DNA of 64,000 nucleotides, from contig NC_053037.3 of NCBI RefSeq assembly GCF_002575655.3, positions 327,511,294 to 327,575,293 of the forward strand. The letters are read 5' to 3'. Under the pieces are notes generated by a model, which was not told the origin of the DNA, ran no database searches, and worked only from the letters and a program-made list of their open reading frames with translations. This stretch comes from Aegilops tauschii subsp. strangulata. Lineage: Eukaryota > Streptophyta > Magnoliopsida > Poales > Poaceae. A program made the position numbers and the translations under genes. Of the stretch, positions 22,613-35,200 are shown in pieces (within the stretch, counting starts at the first letter, position 1; each line of letters starts with the position of its first letter).

Positions 22613-25600
22613 TCATTCGAAAATAATGTCCTGCGAACATTGAGCTGCCGCAAGTCGAGACCCTTCTATGACATCCGCAAAATATTTCTCGGGTGTGCGG
22701 TGCTCCTTGCCCTCCGGTGGCCCGCTGGCAACTTCAACAGCGTTCATCTTCGCCCACCACATCTTGCAACGAGCGAAGGCCATACGAGCACCTTCAATAC
22801 ATGCAGAGTGCTTGACGACGTCCAGCCGTGGACAGGCTTCCACTAGCCGCCTCACGAGTCCGAAGTAGCTGCCGGGCATAGCTTCGGCTAGCCATAGCCG
22901 GATTGTCAAATCCCTCATGGCTAGTTCGGCCATCCTGTGCAGCTCCACCAGCTGCTTCAGCTGATCGGTGAAGGACACGGGATGCTCTGGCGTCGCTTAC
23001 TGCGACCAGAATAGCTTCTCCGTAGAACCTCCTCCTTTGGCTCGGTAGAACTCTACAGCGTCTGATACGCTGCGTGGTAGATCCACAAAAGCCCCTGGGG
23101 AACTCCGAACCCGGGTTAATAAAAGGTACTGCCTCTCCGCATACTTGCTTTGCATCTTAAAGGCCTTACCCGCCGTGATCTTCCTGGCCTCCTGGATCTC
23201 CTGGATGACGGCCTGGGCCTCATTCCGCGCAGTCTCCGCGCCCTGACGAGCCTTGGTGAGTTCGGCCTCCTGAGTCGATGCATCATTCTCCAATGTCTCA
23301 CATTTTTTCACTGCATCTTGGAGCTCCTGCTGGATTTCCTTGACACGGCCTCGAGCTTCTTACGGGCGGCTTGCTGCTGGACAACCTTCTCCTCGGCCTC
23401 GCCCAGGGCCTTCCTCAGGGCCTCAACCTCGGTCGCGGCTCCTGCATACATTTCGACATTACAGTCAATACACAGCGCCTCTGCTTTCCGAACACACAGC
23501 AAGACGTTAGTCACCTTGCTTCTCCTGCAGCCGCACTCTAACCTTGCCGAGCTCGTTCTCGGTCCGCTCCAGCCTTTGCTTCAATTCAGAGACTTTGGCA
23601 GCGTGCGAGGCTGCGGCCAACAGCGACGCCTGCTTATGCATACATATTACGTTAGTCTCCTACAAAAGAGGATCGAACCTCTGTCCGGCTCTTCTCGCCG
23701 AACACCGGACAGTGTCTCAGGGGCTACTGACTACACAGGGTTTTTTTCTCTTTCTTACCTCGAAACCCGTTAACAGGCTGCTGCAGGCTTCATTCAGTCC
23801 GCTCTTGACGGACTGAACCTTCTCGATCACCACATCCATAAGGACACGGTGCTCGTCCACGACGGAGGCACTTCGTAGCGCCCCCGTCAGGTCATCCGGC
23901 GCTCCTGGATGGACAGGAGCCACCGATGGAGGCGGCGCACCCCCCTCCTTCAAACGGGGCTGCCCGCCCGACTCCGGAGCCATATGGGTCTCCGGAATCG
24001 TATTCGGCTGAGGGCCAAGCTGGATGCGGCCCTCTTCGCCAGTCTCCATGGGGATCGTCTCCTCCATGTGTCCGGCAGTGGAGGCTTCGCCTCGTGGTGC
24101 CTCCCGGATAGCGTCCTGGGTTCCTCCCCAGTTCGGATCGGCCCTCCGGGATAGCACTTCGGTGTCGTCCCTAGCCCCGGGGGAGTAAGCAGGCGGTGGC
24201 GACTGGCTTGCCATCTCCGACGGATCCAACGAACTTCCAGACGAGGATCGCTGGATTAGGTCGTGGGCCGGACTGCAATAGTACAGTTAACTACATCAAG
24301 ATAATGGAGAGAAAGGTCTGGATGTGCGCATAAATAAGCCATGTCACTTATGATGCAGCCTGGGGCTTAGTGCGGGGGCGTCATTCCGGACTGCTGTCAA
24401 CGTCCCACGCGGTGTTGACCGCTGGAACGCCCTTCCCCTCATTTGGGTGCCTCCGCCTCCAGATGCGCCGGAGCCGCCCTCTTCTTCTTCCTCTCCTCAG
24501 GGGGAGGATTGTTCTCTTCCTCCTCCTCCTCTTCCCCGTCATTGTCCTCAGGGATAGAGGAATGAGTTTCGTCGTCTTCGGACGCCACGTCCGAAGTACC
24601 CTTACGACGGAGGCTACTCTTGGCCCCCTTTGCCTTCTTTTTGGCCTTCTTCTCCGGTGCCTTATATGGCGCCGGTACCAGCATCTTCGCTAGACGCGGG
24701 ATGACTGGTTCCTCAGGCAGCGGAGCCGGACACTGGATCTGCTTCGCCCTCTCCATCCACTCCTAAAAGAGCAATAACAAAAGCTCAGACATCATCCACG
24801 AAACAATTAGGTTGAGGAAACATTCGAAACAACATACCTTGCTGGCAGGGTGTGTACAATCGTGACCACGGTCTGAATCCGTGGCCGGTGGTTTCTCATT
24901 GCCCTTGAAGAGCAATTTCCATGCGCCGTGTAGTCTCGAAGAGCCTCACCAGGGTCCAGTGCTTCTTTGGATTGAACTCCCACAGCGGGCGGCTTCGGCG
25001 CTGACATGGAAGGATCCGGTGATCTAACATCACCTGGATCACATCAACGAGCTTGACGCTCTTGGTTACCATGCTCTGAACACGCGTCTGCAGCGCTATC
25101 AGCTCGTCAGGAGAACACCAGTCCGGACTCTTCTCGACCCAGGAGGTGAGTCGCATAGTAGCGCCGGAGCGGAATTCTGCAGCTGCGGCCCAGGTGGTGC
25201 CGCGTGGTTCTGTGATGTAGAACCACTGCTTCTACCACTCCTTTACCGTATCCACAAAGGTGCCTTTGGGCCAAGAGACATTGGACAATTTACTCACCAT
25301 TGCCCCTCCGCACTCCGCATGCTGGCCATGCACCACCTTCGGTTTCACGTTGAAGACTTTGAGCCACAGCCCAAAGTGGGGTTGGATGCGGAGGAAGGCC
25401 TCGCATACGACGACAAAACGCCGAGATGTTGAGGAAGGAATTCAGGGACAGATCATGAAAATCTACCCCGTAATAATACATTAGCCCGCGGATGAAGGGG
25501 TGGAGTGGAAACCCTAGCCCGTGGAAGAAATGGGGGATGAATACCACCCTCTCTGTGGGCTCCGGCGTGGGGACGATCTGTCCCTCGGCCGACAGACGGT

Positions 25601-25703
25601 GGGCGATCTCCTTCGCCAAATATCCGGCCGCCCGGAGCTCAGTAATGTCCTCCTCCGTGACGGAGGAGACCATCCACTTGCCCTAACCACCGGATCCGGA
25701 CAT
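22613..25703 (-). pseudogene. Antisense spliced accessory gene of element C (Transposase_28-like N-terminus, coiled-coil C-terminus)
   Basis: The minus strand carries a gene-like series of exons. Exon 1 (25703-24838) starts MSGSGG and continues through EDITELRAAGYLAKEI, YYGVDFHDLSLNSFLNI and LRIQPHFGLWLKVF. I recognise this as the 'putative gypsy type transposon' domain (Pfam PF04195). A GT-AG intron at 24837-24763 follows. Exon 2 begins at 24762 and is rich in Lys and Glu. Exon 3 is about 24272-23759 and ends in a GTAAGA donor. Exon 4 (23629-23515) and exon 5 (about 23482-22613) form Ala/Glu/Lys-rich coiled coils. Damage: TAG at 25683-25685, a 1-bp insertion near 25414, TAG near 25233, a frame break near 24940, a frameshift near 23340 and TAA near 22999. 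Its function is unknown. Antisense extra ORFs are known in grass Tat elements such as Grande. Confidence 0.72.
24763..24837 (-). other. Predicted intron 1 of the antisense gene
   Basis: On the minus strand AAG/GTATGTTG opens and GCTCTTTTAG/GAG closes a 75-bp intron, a plausible plant minimum length. The exons on both sides keep the coding character (TDSDRGHDCTHPASK before, EWMERAKQIQCP after). Confidence 0.6.
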
Positions 25704-26233
25704 GGTTGCTGGAGTGGAAAGAGATTGGAACTTGGGCGTTGGAGCTCGAGGCTGGGAAGGCAGAGACAGGGAGAAAGCGTGAGAAGAGGAAGGGGGAATT
25801 CTTATCTCCTTATAAAGGCAACAAATATTAAACGCCTCCACACTCGCCATGAGATTCGCCTATTCCCAAGGGCTGTGTAAACGGCACGGTTGGATTACCC
25901 ATGCCTGCATTGATGATAATCCCGCGATAAGGGGACACGATCTCTGCTTCGACAAGATGTGCCAATAGCAACCGTGTCTTGAAACAAGGGACAAACGGTT
26001 CGAAGTTATGACAGAACGGACGTAATGTCACTTGCAGAGAGCTGTCAGTAGATGGAACTTGTGTAAAATATATATACTCTCTCTGCGGTTGTGCATGGTG
26101 TGTAACAGGTCCGGATACAATCATCGCGTCCGAAGACTATCTTGGTGTTCGGAAGAAGGGGAACCCGCCTTGCAATGCCAAAGACAATCTGCACGGCGGA
26201 CTCCTCGTCATTGAAGCCTGGTTCAGGGGCTAC
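25704..26233 (+). other. Element C region upstream of the antisense gene, and polypurine tract
   Basis: No coding sequence is recognisable. This would hold the promoter of the antisense gene, read leftward. On the minus strand TATATATATTTTAC-like sequence near 26066-26080 and TATAAGGAGATAAG near 25805-25818 are TATA-like candidates. The right end GGTTCAGGGGCTAC (26220-26233) is the polypurine tract before the 3' LTR. Confidence 0.5.
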
Positions 26234-26714
26234 TGAGGGAGTCCTGGACTAGGGGGTCCTTGGGCGTCCGCCCTGTTATTCATTGGGCCGGACTGATGGG
26301 CTGTGAAGACATGAAGACCGAAGACTATACCCGTGTCTAGATTGGACTCTACTTGGCGTGGAAGGCAAGCTAGGCGACCGATTATGAAGATTTCCTCCTA
26401 TGTAACCGACCCCGTGTAACCCTAGATCTCTCTGGTGCCTATATAAACCGGAGAGCATAGTCCGGATAGGACAGACTCATTACCATATTCACATAGGCTA
26501 GACTTCTAGGGTTTTAGCCATTACGATCTCGTGGTAGATCAACTCTTGTAACACTCATATTCATCAAGATCAATAGATCAGGAAGTAGGGTATTACCTCC
26601 ATAGAGAGGGCCCGAACCTGGGTAAACATTGTGTCCCCCGTCTCCTGTTACCATCGATCCTAGACGCATAGTTCGGGACCCCCTACCTGAGATCCGCCGG
26701 TTTTGACACCGACA
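26234..26714 (+). repeat. 3' LTR of element C
   Basis: It is 481 bp, equal in length to the 5' LTR, with about 16 substitutions between them by hand count. The TSD copy GTAAT (26715-26719) follows and A2 sequence resumes. Confidence 0.92.
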
Positions 26715-26719
26715 GTAAT

Positions 26720-29491
26720 CCTCCTAATTGGGGTATGAATGTTCAGATCCGAATGATTCAAGACAAAAGTTTAATATTGACATAAAAATAATAATACTTC
26801 AAGCATACTAACTAAGCAATTATGTCTTCTCAAAATAACATGGCCAAAGCAAGTTATCCCTACAAAATCATATAGTCTGGCTATGCTCTATCTTCATCAC
26901 AAAAAGTATTTAATCATGCACAACCCCGATGACAAGCCAAGCAATTGTTTCATACTTTTGGTGTTCTCAAACTTTTCAATCTTCACGCAATACATGAGCG
27001 TGAGTCATGGACATAGCACTATATATGGAATAGAAGGGTGGTTGTGGAGAAGACAAAAAAGGAGAAGATAGTCTCACATTAACTAGGCGTATCAATGGGC
27101 TATGGAGATGCCCATTAATAGATATCAATGTGAGTGAGTAGGGATTTCCATGCAACGGATGCACTAGAGCTATAAGTATATGAAAGCTCAACAAAAGAAA
27201 CTAAGTGGGTGTGCATCCAACTCGCTTGCTCATGAAGACCTAAGGCATTTTGAGGAAGCCCATCATTGGAATATACAAGCCAAGTTCTATAATGTAAAAT
27301 TCCCACTAGTATATGAAAGTGATATCATAGGAGACTCTCTATCATGAAGATCATGGTGCTACTTTGAAGCACAAGTGTGGTAAAAAGCATAATAGCATTG
27401 TCCCTTCTCTCTTTTTCTCTCATTTTTTTTCTTTGGGCCTTTTCTCTTTTTTTATGGCCTCTTTTTTTCTTTTTTTATTTATTTAGTCCGGAGTCTCATC
27501 CCGACTTATGGGGGAATCATAGTCTCCATCATCCTTTCCTCACTTGGGACAATGCTCTAATAATGATGATCATCACACTTTTATTTTCTTTACAACTCAA
27601 GAATTACAACTCAAAACTTAGAACAAAATATGACTCTATGTGGATGCCTCCGGCGGTGTACCGGGATATGCAATGAATCAAGAGTGACATGTATGAAAGA
27701 ATTATGAACGGTGGCTTTGCCACAAATACGATGTCAACTACATGATCATGCAAAGCAATATGACGATGATGAAGCGTGTCATAGTAAAAGGAATGGTGGT
27801 AAGTTGCATGGCAATATATCTCGGAATGGCTATGGAAATGCCATGATAGGTAGGTATGGTGGCTGTTTTGAGGAAGGTATAAGGTGGGTGTATGATACCG
27901 GCGAAAAGAGCGCGGTATTAGAGAGGGTAGCAATGGTGGAAGGATGAGAGTGCGTATAATCCATGGACTCAACATTAGTCATAAAGAACTCATGTACTTG
28001 TTGCAAAAATCTACAAGTTATCAAAGCAAAGTATTACGCGCATGCTCCTAGGGGGATAGATTGGCAGGAAAATACCATCGCTCGTCCCCGACCGCCACTC
28101 ATAAGGAAGACAATCAATAAATAAATCATGCTCCGACTTCATCACATAACGGTTCACCATACGTGCATGCTATGGGAATCACAAACTTTAACACAATTGT
28201 TTCTCAAATTTACAACTACTCAACTAGCATGACTCTAATATCACCATCTTCATATTTCAAAACAATTATCAAGCATCAAACTTCTCATAGTATTCAACAC
28301 ACTCATAAGAATATTTTTTATTAATCTTGGATGCCTATCATAATTAAAGCAAATTACCATGCTGTTTCGTAGGACTCTCAAAATAATATAAGTGAAGCAT
28401 GAAAGAACAATAGTTTCTATAAAACAAATCCACCACCGTGCTCTAAAATATATAAGTGAAGCACTAGAGCAAAAACTATATAGCTCAAAAGATATAAGTG
28501 AAGCACATAGAGTATTCTAATAAATTCCGAATCATGTGTGTCTCTCTCAAAAGGTGTGTACAGCAAGGATGATTGTGGTAAACTAAAAAGCAAAGACTCA
28601 AATCATACAAGACGCTCCAAGCAAAACACATATCATGTGGTGAATAAAAATATAGCTCCAAGTAAAGTTACCGATGGACGAAGACGAAAGAGGGGATGCC
28701 TTCCGGGGCATCCCCAAGCTTTGGCTTTTAGGTGTCCTTAGATTATCCCGGGGTGCCATGGGTATCCCCAAGCTTAGGCTCTTGCCACTACTTGTTCCAT
28801 AATCCATCAAATCTTTTACCCAAAACTTGAATACTTCACAACACAAAACTTAGCAGAAAATCTCGTGAGCTCCGTTAGCGAAAGAAAACAAAACACCACT
28901 TCAAGGTACTGTAATGAACTCATTATTTATTTATATTGGTGTTAAACCTACTGTATTCCAACTTCTCTATGGTTTATAAACTATTTTACTAGCCATAGAT
29001 TCATCAAAATAAGCAAACAACACACAAAAAACAGAATCTGTCAAAAACAGAACAGTCTGTAGTAATCTGTAACTAATGCAAACTTCTGGAACTCAAAAAC
29101 ATCTATCAAAAAAGGACGACCTAGACAATTTGTTTATTGATCTGCTGCAATTGGAATCAGTATTTTATCACGTTCTGGTGATTTTTAACAATTGTTTTCG
29201 TGAACAGAAAGTTTCTGGAATTTTCAGCAAGTTCAAATAACTATCATCCAAGAAGATCGTATAGGTTTAACTTGGCACAAACACTAATTAAAACATAAAA
29301 ACAAATCTAACCAGAGGCTACATCAAATATTTATTCCTAAACAGAAGCAAAAAGCAAAAAAACTAAAATAAAATTGGGTTGCCTCCCAACAAGCGCTATC
29401 GTTTAACGCCCCTAGTTAGGCATAAAAGCAAGGATAGATCTAGGTATTGCCATCTTTGGTAGGCAATCCATAAGTAGCTCTCATAATAGGT
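26720..29491 (-). other. Noncoding 3' region of A2
   Basis: This AT-rich stretch lies between the protease stop and the polypurine tract of A2 and aligns along its length with A3 at about 40140-43142. Scattered short ORFs are not conserved between the two copies. It contains pyrimidine-rich tracts (27400-27490) and repeated ATATAAGTGAAGCA words (28390-28505). An autonomous Athila element has RT, integrase and often an env-like ORF in this interval. None is present. Confidence 0.75.
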
Positions 29492-31520
29492 TCATAAGGT
29501 AATTTTATTTTCTTTTCTAGGAAAGTGTTCCATGCCTTTCCTTAATGGAAATTTGAATCTAATATTCCCTTTCTTCATATCAATAATTGCACCAATCGTT
29601 CTAAGGAAAGGTCTACCAAGAATAATAGGACATGAAGGATTGCAATCTATATCAAGAACAATGAAATCTACGGGCACATAGTTCCTATTTGCAACAATAA
29701 GAACATCATTAATTCTTCCCATAGGTTTCTCAATAGTGGAATCCGCAAGGTGCAAGTTTAAAGAACAATCATCAAATTCACGGAAACCTAACAAATCACA
29801 TAAAGTTTTTGGAATCGTGGAAACACTAGCACCCAAATCACACAAAGCATAGCATTCATGATCTTTAATTTTAATTTTAATAGTAGGTTCCCACTCATCA
29901 TAAAGTTTACTAGGGATAGAAACTTCCAACTCAAGTTTTTCTTCATAAGATTGCATCAAAGCATTAACGATATGTTTAGTAAAAGCTTTATTTTGACTAT
30001 AAGCATGAGGAGAATTTAGCACGGATTGCAACAAGGTAATACAATCTATCAAAGAGCAATTATAATAATTAAATTCCTTGAAATCCAAAATAGTGGGTTC
30101 ATTGATATCTAGAGTTTTGATCTCTTCAATCCCACTTTTACCAATTTTTGCATCAAGATCTAAAGACTACGAATTTTTGGAACGCCTTCTAGGTAAAGGT
30201 GGCTCATATTCAGTCCCATCATTATCAAGATTCATATTGCAAAACAAAGATTTAATAGGAGACACATCAATAACTTTTAGATCTTCATCTTTATATTCGT
30301 AGAAACTAGAAGAACACGCTTTCACAAAGCAATCTTTCTTAGCACGCATCCTAGTGGTTCTTTCTTTGCACTCATCAATGGAAATTCTCATGGCTTTGAG
30401 AGACTCATTAATATCATGCCTAGGTGGAATAGATCTAAGTTTCAAAGAATCAACATCAAGAGAAATTCTATCAACATTCCTAGCCAATTCATCAACCTTA
30501 AGCAATTTTTCTTCAAGCAAAGCATTGAAATTCTTATGTGAATTCATCAACTCCTTAACACTAGTCTCAAATTCAGAGGATATCTTATTAAAATTTCCAT
30601 AAGAATTGTTGTAGGAATTACCATAATTATTAGAGGAATTACAAGGATACGGCCTAGGATTAAAGTTTCCTCTATACGCGTTGTTACCAAAATTATTCCT
30701 ACCAACAAAATTCACATCCATAGATTCATTATTATTCGCAATCAAAGTAGACAAAGGCATATCATTAGGATCACAAGAAACACTTTTAGTAGCAAATAGT
30801 TTCATAAGTTCATCCATCTTTCCACTCAAAACATTAATTTCTTCTATCGCATGCACTTTTTTATTAGTAGATCTTTCGGTGTGCCATTGAGAATAATTAA
30901 CCATAATATTATCTAGGAGTTTAGTAGCCTCTCCTAAAGTGATTTCCATAAAAGTGCCTCCCGCGGCCGAATCTAAAAGATTTCTAGAAGCAAAATTCAA
31001 TCCGGCATAATTTTTTTGTATAATCATCCAAAGATTCAAACCATGTGTAGGGCAATTATGTATCATTAATTTCATCCTCTCCCAAGCTTGTGCAACATGC
31101 TCATGATCAAGTTGCTTAAAATTCATGATATCGTTTCTAAGAGAGATGATTTTAGCGGGAGGAAAATACTTAGAGATAAAAGCATCTTTGTACTTATTCC
31201 ATGAATCAATACTATTTTTAAGCAAAGACGAAAACCAAGCTTTAGCACGATCTCTAAGCGAAAAAGGAAATAGCTTCAATTTAACAATATCATTATCCAC
31301 ATCTTTCTTCTTTTGCATATCACACAAATCAACGAAGCTATTTAGATGGGTAGCGGCATCTTCACTAGGAAGGTCGGCGAATTGATCTTTCATGACAAGA
31401 TTCAACAGCAGCATTAATTTCGCAAGATTCAACATCGGTAAGAGGAGCAATCGGAGTGCTAAGAAAATAATTGTTGTTGGTATTGGTAAAGTCACACAAT
31501 TTAGTATTGTCTTGAGCCAT
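29492..31520 (-). pseudogene. gag: A2 gag-protease
   Basis: The frame starts at ATG 31520 (MAQDNTKLCDF). It covers an Athila-type gag (DQFADLPSEDAATHL, FPFSLRDRAKAWFSSL, ISKYFPPAKI, ATKLLDNIMVNYSQW), an Asn-rich linker and then an aspartic protease with CDLGASVSTIP. The protease ends near IILGRPFLRTIGAIIDMKKG. A 2-bp deletion near 31410, compared with A3, shifts the frame. A single TAG at 30167-30169 splits gag from protease, and the reading continues in frame after it. Gag would build the particle and the protease would cleave it. Confidence 0.85.
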
Positions 31521-31722
31521 AGTGACAAGCATGCAATCCAACACACGAGCAAACAAGAAGCAAGCGAAAAAAGGTGAACGGAAAAGAGAGGGCGAATAAA
31601 ACGGCAAGGGTGAAGTGGGGAAGAGGAAAACGAGAGGCAAGTGGCAAATAATGTAATGCGAGGGATAAGAGTTTGTGATGGGTACTTGGTATGTCTTGAC
31701 TTGACCTCACTTGGCGCGAATG

Positions 31723-31740
31723 TCCCCGGCAACGGCGCCA
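31723..31740 (-). other. Primer binding site of A2
   Basis: The minus strand reads TGGCGCCGTTGCCGGGGA, complementary to the 3' end of plant tRNA-Asp, the usual primer of Athila-type elements (from memory). It starts 12 bases from the LTR. Confidence 0.85.
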
Positions 31741-31752
31741 GAAATCCTTCTT

Positions 31753-31898
31753 GCTACCTCTTGAGCACTGTGTTGGTTTTCCCTTGAAGAGGAAAGGGTG
31801 ATGCAGTAAAGTAGTGTAAGTATTTCCCTCGGTTTTTGAGAACCAAGGTATCAATCCAGTAGGAGATCACGCTCGAGTCCCACGCACCTACACAAACA
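31753..31898 (-). repeat. Truncated 5' LTR of A2
   Basis: Only 146 bp remain, from the PBS-proximal end TGCTACCTCTTGAGC. The match to the 15891 LTR stops at CACAAACA (31891-31898). About 1.4 kb of LTR is missing and Copia LTR sequence follows after a few bases. Confidence 0.88.
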
Positions 31899-31906
31899 CC
31901 ATTGTA
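31899..31906. other. Deletion junction between A2 and K2 LTRs
   Basis: CCATTGTA belongs clearly to neither LTR. To the left is Athila-like LTR, and to the right Copia LTR starting in its middle (TGTGAATATC). This is the scar of an illegitimate-recombination deletion or similar rearrangement. Confidence 0.65.
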
Positions 31907-32102
31907 TGTGAATATCTTCACATACCACCATTGTCTTCAATGTCTTCACACATTTTTAGGGGTAACCTCTAGTAGGTAAACCGAATCAATAAGGGACCAC
32001 TACCTGTGTTATCCTGCAATTCTCACAAACACATTAGTCCCTCAACCAAGTTTGTCGTCAATACTCCAAAACCAACTAGGGGTGGCACTAGATGCACTTA
32101 CA
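31907..32102 (-). repeat. K2 3' LTR remnant
   Basis: The 196 bp match the end of the K2 5' LTR (48049-48244) with one difference, CG against CA near 32057. The LTR start (minus strand TGTAAGTGCATC) is at 32102. No purine-rich tract precedes it on the minus strand, as a normal 3' LTR would require. Confidence 0.8.
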
Positions 32103-32248
32103 ACAATTATCGTGGCGATCCAAAGTCAAATTCCGCGTTAATGTATTCACACTTAGAGTGTATGTCTTCATTGATTGAAGATATAAGTTACTTCGTGTGT
32201 TGCACATCTAAGTCATCAATATGCATAAGCATTAGGATGTGTGTCCAA

Positions 32249-35200
32249 TTACATGACATTTGAGGATTCTAAGATATTTAGCTCACACCGCAACTTGCAA
32301 AACCTTTTGTCATCCGAGGGCTTTGTGAAGATATCTGCCAATTGCTCTTCATTGTTGACGTGAATGATATCAATATCTTCCTTCATGACATGATCTCTGA
32401 GAAAGTGATGACGGATCTGAATGTGCTTTGTCTTCGAGTGCTGAACTGGGTTGTTGGCAATCTTGATGGCACTTTCATTATCGCAGTAGAGGGGCACTTG
32501 CTTCAGGTGGATGCCATAGTCCTTGAGAGTTTGCTTCATCCATAGAAGCTGAGCGCAGCAAGATCCAGCAGCAATGTATTCAGATTCAGCAGTGGAGAGG
32601 GATACACAGTTCTGCTTCTTTGAAGACCAACAGACAAGAAATCGTCCAAGAAAGTGACATGTGCCTGATGTGGACTTGTGATCAACCTTGTAACCAGCAT
32701 AATCAGCATCTGAGAATCCAACTACATCAAACTCTGAGCCCTTTGGATACCACAATCCTAGTGTCGGGGTGTAAGCCAAATATCGAAGAATTCGCTTCAC
32801 AGCTAAGTGATGCGATTCCTTTGGTGCCGCTTGAAATCGGGCACACATGCAAACGCTAAGCATTATATCTGGCCTAGATGCACATAAATAGAGTAAAGAA
32901 CCAATCATGAAGCGGTATACCTTTTGATCGAACTCTTTACAATTGTCGTCGGGACCCAATTGACCTTTGGTTGGCATTGGCGTCGTGTACCCTTTGCAGT
33001 CTTGCATTCCAAACTTCTTCAGGCAATCTTTGAGATATTTTTCTTATGATATGAAGATGCCATTGCTCTGCTGACGGATTTGAAGACCGAGGAAGAATTT
33101 CAGCTCACCCATCATGGACATCTGATATTGCTCTGCATCATATGCCCAAACTCATCACTGTATCTCTTGTTAGTGCAGCCGAAGATAATGTCATCCACAT
33201 AGATTTGGCACACAAACAGTTCACCATCATATGTCTTCGTGAAGAGAGTGGGATCCAGGGAACCATTTTTGAAGCCTTTGCTCTTCAGGAAGTCTTTGAG
33301 TGTGTCATACCAAGCGCGAGGGGCTTGTTTGAGGCCATATAGTGCCTTGTTGAGATTGTATACCATGTCAGGATGCTTTGGGTCTTCAAAACCAGGTGGT
33401 TGTGCAACATACACTTCTTCAATTTTGCCATTGAGAAAGGCACTCTTTACATCCATTTGATACAGAAGGATGTTGTGATGGTTGGTATAGGCGAGCAGTA
33501 TGCGAATGACTTCAAGCCTAGCCACTGGAGCAAAAGTTCCATCAAAGTCAATCCCTTCAACTTGAGTGTAACCTTGAGCAATGAGACGAGCCTTGTTTCT
33601 CACAAGTTGACCATGCTCATCTTGTTTGTTGCGATAGATCAATTTGGTGCCAATGATATTGTGCTTGCGAGGATAAGGACGTTTTACTAGTTCCCAAACA
33701 TTGTTTAGCTCGAACTGTTGAAGCTCTTCTTGCATAGCTTGAATCCATTCAGGTTCCATGAAGGCTTCATCAACTTTCTTGGGTTCAGATATAGAGACAA
33801 ATGCAAAGTGCCCACAGAAATTTGCTAGCTGTGTTGCTCTTGAACGAGTGCGTGGACCAGGTGCATTGATACTATCAATTATCTTCTCAATCTGTACTTC
33901 ATTTGCAACACGATGATGGACTAGACGAAGATTTTGCCCTTGCTGATCATTGTCTTCATCTTCAGCATTGACTTCAGGCTGAGCAGTGTCTTTGGATTGA
34001 TTAGGTGCAGAAATGATGATTTCTTCTTCAGCATGTGCCTCTGAAGGTATGATTTCTCTAGTACCCATAAGCTTGATAGATTCACTTGGTGAGGCTTCAT
34101 CTAGCCCATTTGGCAGGTGCTCTCTTTGCGAGCCGTTAGTCTCTTCGAACCGCACATCCACAGTTTCAACCACTTTATAGTGAAACAGGTTGAAGACTCT
34201 GTAGGAGTGTGAATCCTCTCCGTAGCCAAGCATAAAACCTTCATGTGCTTTCGATGCAAATTTTGAAGTGTGATGTGGATCCTTGATCCAGCACCTAGAA
34301 CCAAATACTCTGAAGTAACTGATGTTTGGCTTCTTACCAGTTAGGAGCTCATAGGATGTCTTCTTTAGAAGCTTGTGAAGATAAACACGACTGATGACGT
34401 GGCAAGCAATATCAATGGCTTCAGGCCAGACCTTTCTTGGTGTCTTGTACTCATCAAGCATCATCCGTGCCATCTCAATGAGGGTTCTGTTCTTGCGCTC
34501 CACGATGCCATTCTGCTGAGGTAAGTATGGAGCTGAGAACTCATGTTTTATGCCCAATGTATCAAGATAAGTGTTGAGGCTGGTTTTCTTGAGTTCTGTG
34601 TTGTTGTAACTTTAGATGTGTTTGATCTTGATGCCATAGTTCGTCATGGAATGATTGGCGAATCGTCTGAAGACATCCTGCACTTCATTCTTATAGAGGA
34701 TTATGTGCAGCCATGTATATCTTGAGTAATCATCAACAATGACGAAGCCATAGAGGCAAGCAGTGGTAGTAAGTGTAGAGTAGTGAGTAGGGCCAAATAA
34801 GTCCATGTGAAGCAGCTTGAAGGGACGAGTCGTCGTCATGATTGTCTTCGAGAGATGCTTGGCCCTAGTCATCTTTCCAGCTTCGTAGGCACCACATAGA
34901 TGATCCTTCTTGAACTTGACACCCTCGATGCCTACAACATGCTTCTTCTTCGCGAGAGTGTACAAATTCCTCATGCCAGCATGCCCTAGCCTCCGATGCC
35001 AGAGCCAGCATTTAGAAGCTTTTGCTAGAAGACATACGGCCAACTGAGGTCCTGCTGAGAAATCTACCATATACAGATCGTCTTTTCGATACCCTTCAAA
35101 GACTAGAGATTTGTCAAATTCCATAAGCACAAGGCAACTATATTTTCCAAATATCACAATCATGTTCAGATCACAAAGCATTGAGACAGACATTAAGTTG

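Larger units (their letters stand above)
17556..26714 (+). mobile_element. Tat-like LTR retrotransposon C with antisense accessory gene
   Basis: This complete 9159-bp element has two 481-bp LTRs and a perfect GTAAT TSD (17551-17555 and 26715-26719). The undisturbed target is visible in A3 near 40133. It carries gag and protease on the + strand, a spliced gene on the - strand, and no RT, RNase H or integrase. By hand count the LTRs differ at about 16 of 481 sites (3.3%), roughly 1.3 million years. The antisense gene and the GGGGCTAC tract before the 3' LTR fit grass Tat-lineage elements (inference). Confidence 0.92.
15891..31898 (-). mobile_element. Athila-like Gypsy element A2, gag-protease only, interrupted by C
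   Basis: On the minus strand the order is truncated 5' LTR (31753-31898), Asp-type primer site, gag-protease, a long noncoding region, polypurine tract and 3' LTR (15891-17456). Element C lies in the noncoding part and left a GTAAT duplication. No RT, RNase H or integrase is found. It was inserted into the 5' LTR of K1. A deletion removed most of its 5' LTR together with the neighbouring Copia LTR sequence. Confidence 0.88.

Noticed and set aside
24439..24756. Acidic, EEE-rich ORF as an independent nuclear protein gene
   Set aside because: It is framed by splice sites and fits as exon 2 of the antisense accessory gene of element C.
25290..25703. DNA transposase, because the PF04195 family is named Transposase_28
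   Set aside because: The domain occurs within an LTR retrotransposon on the antisense strand, has no visible catalytic motif, and the name reflects annotation history rather than shown activity.
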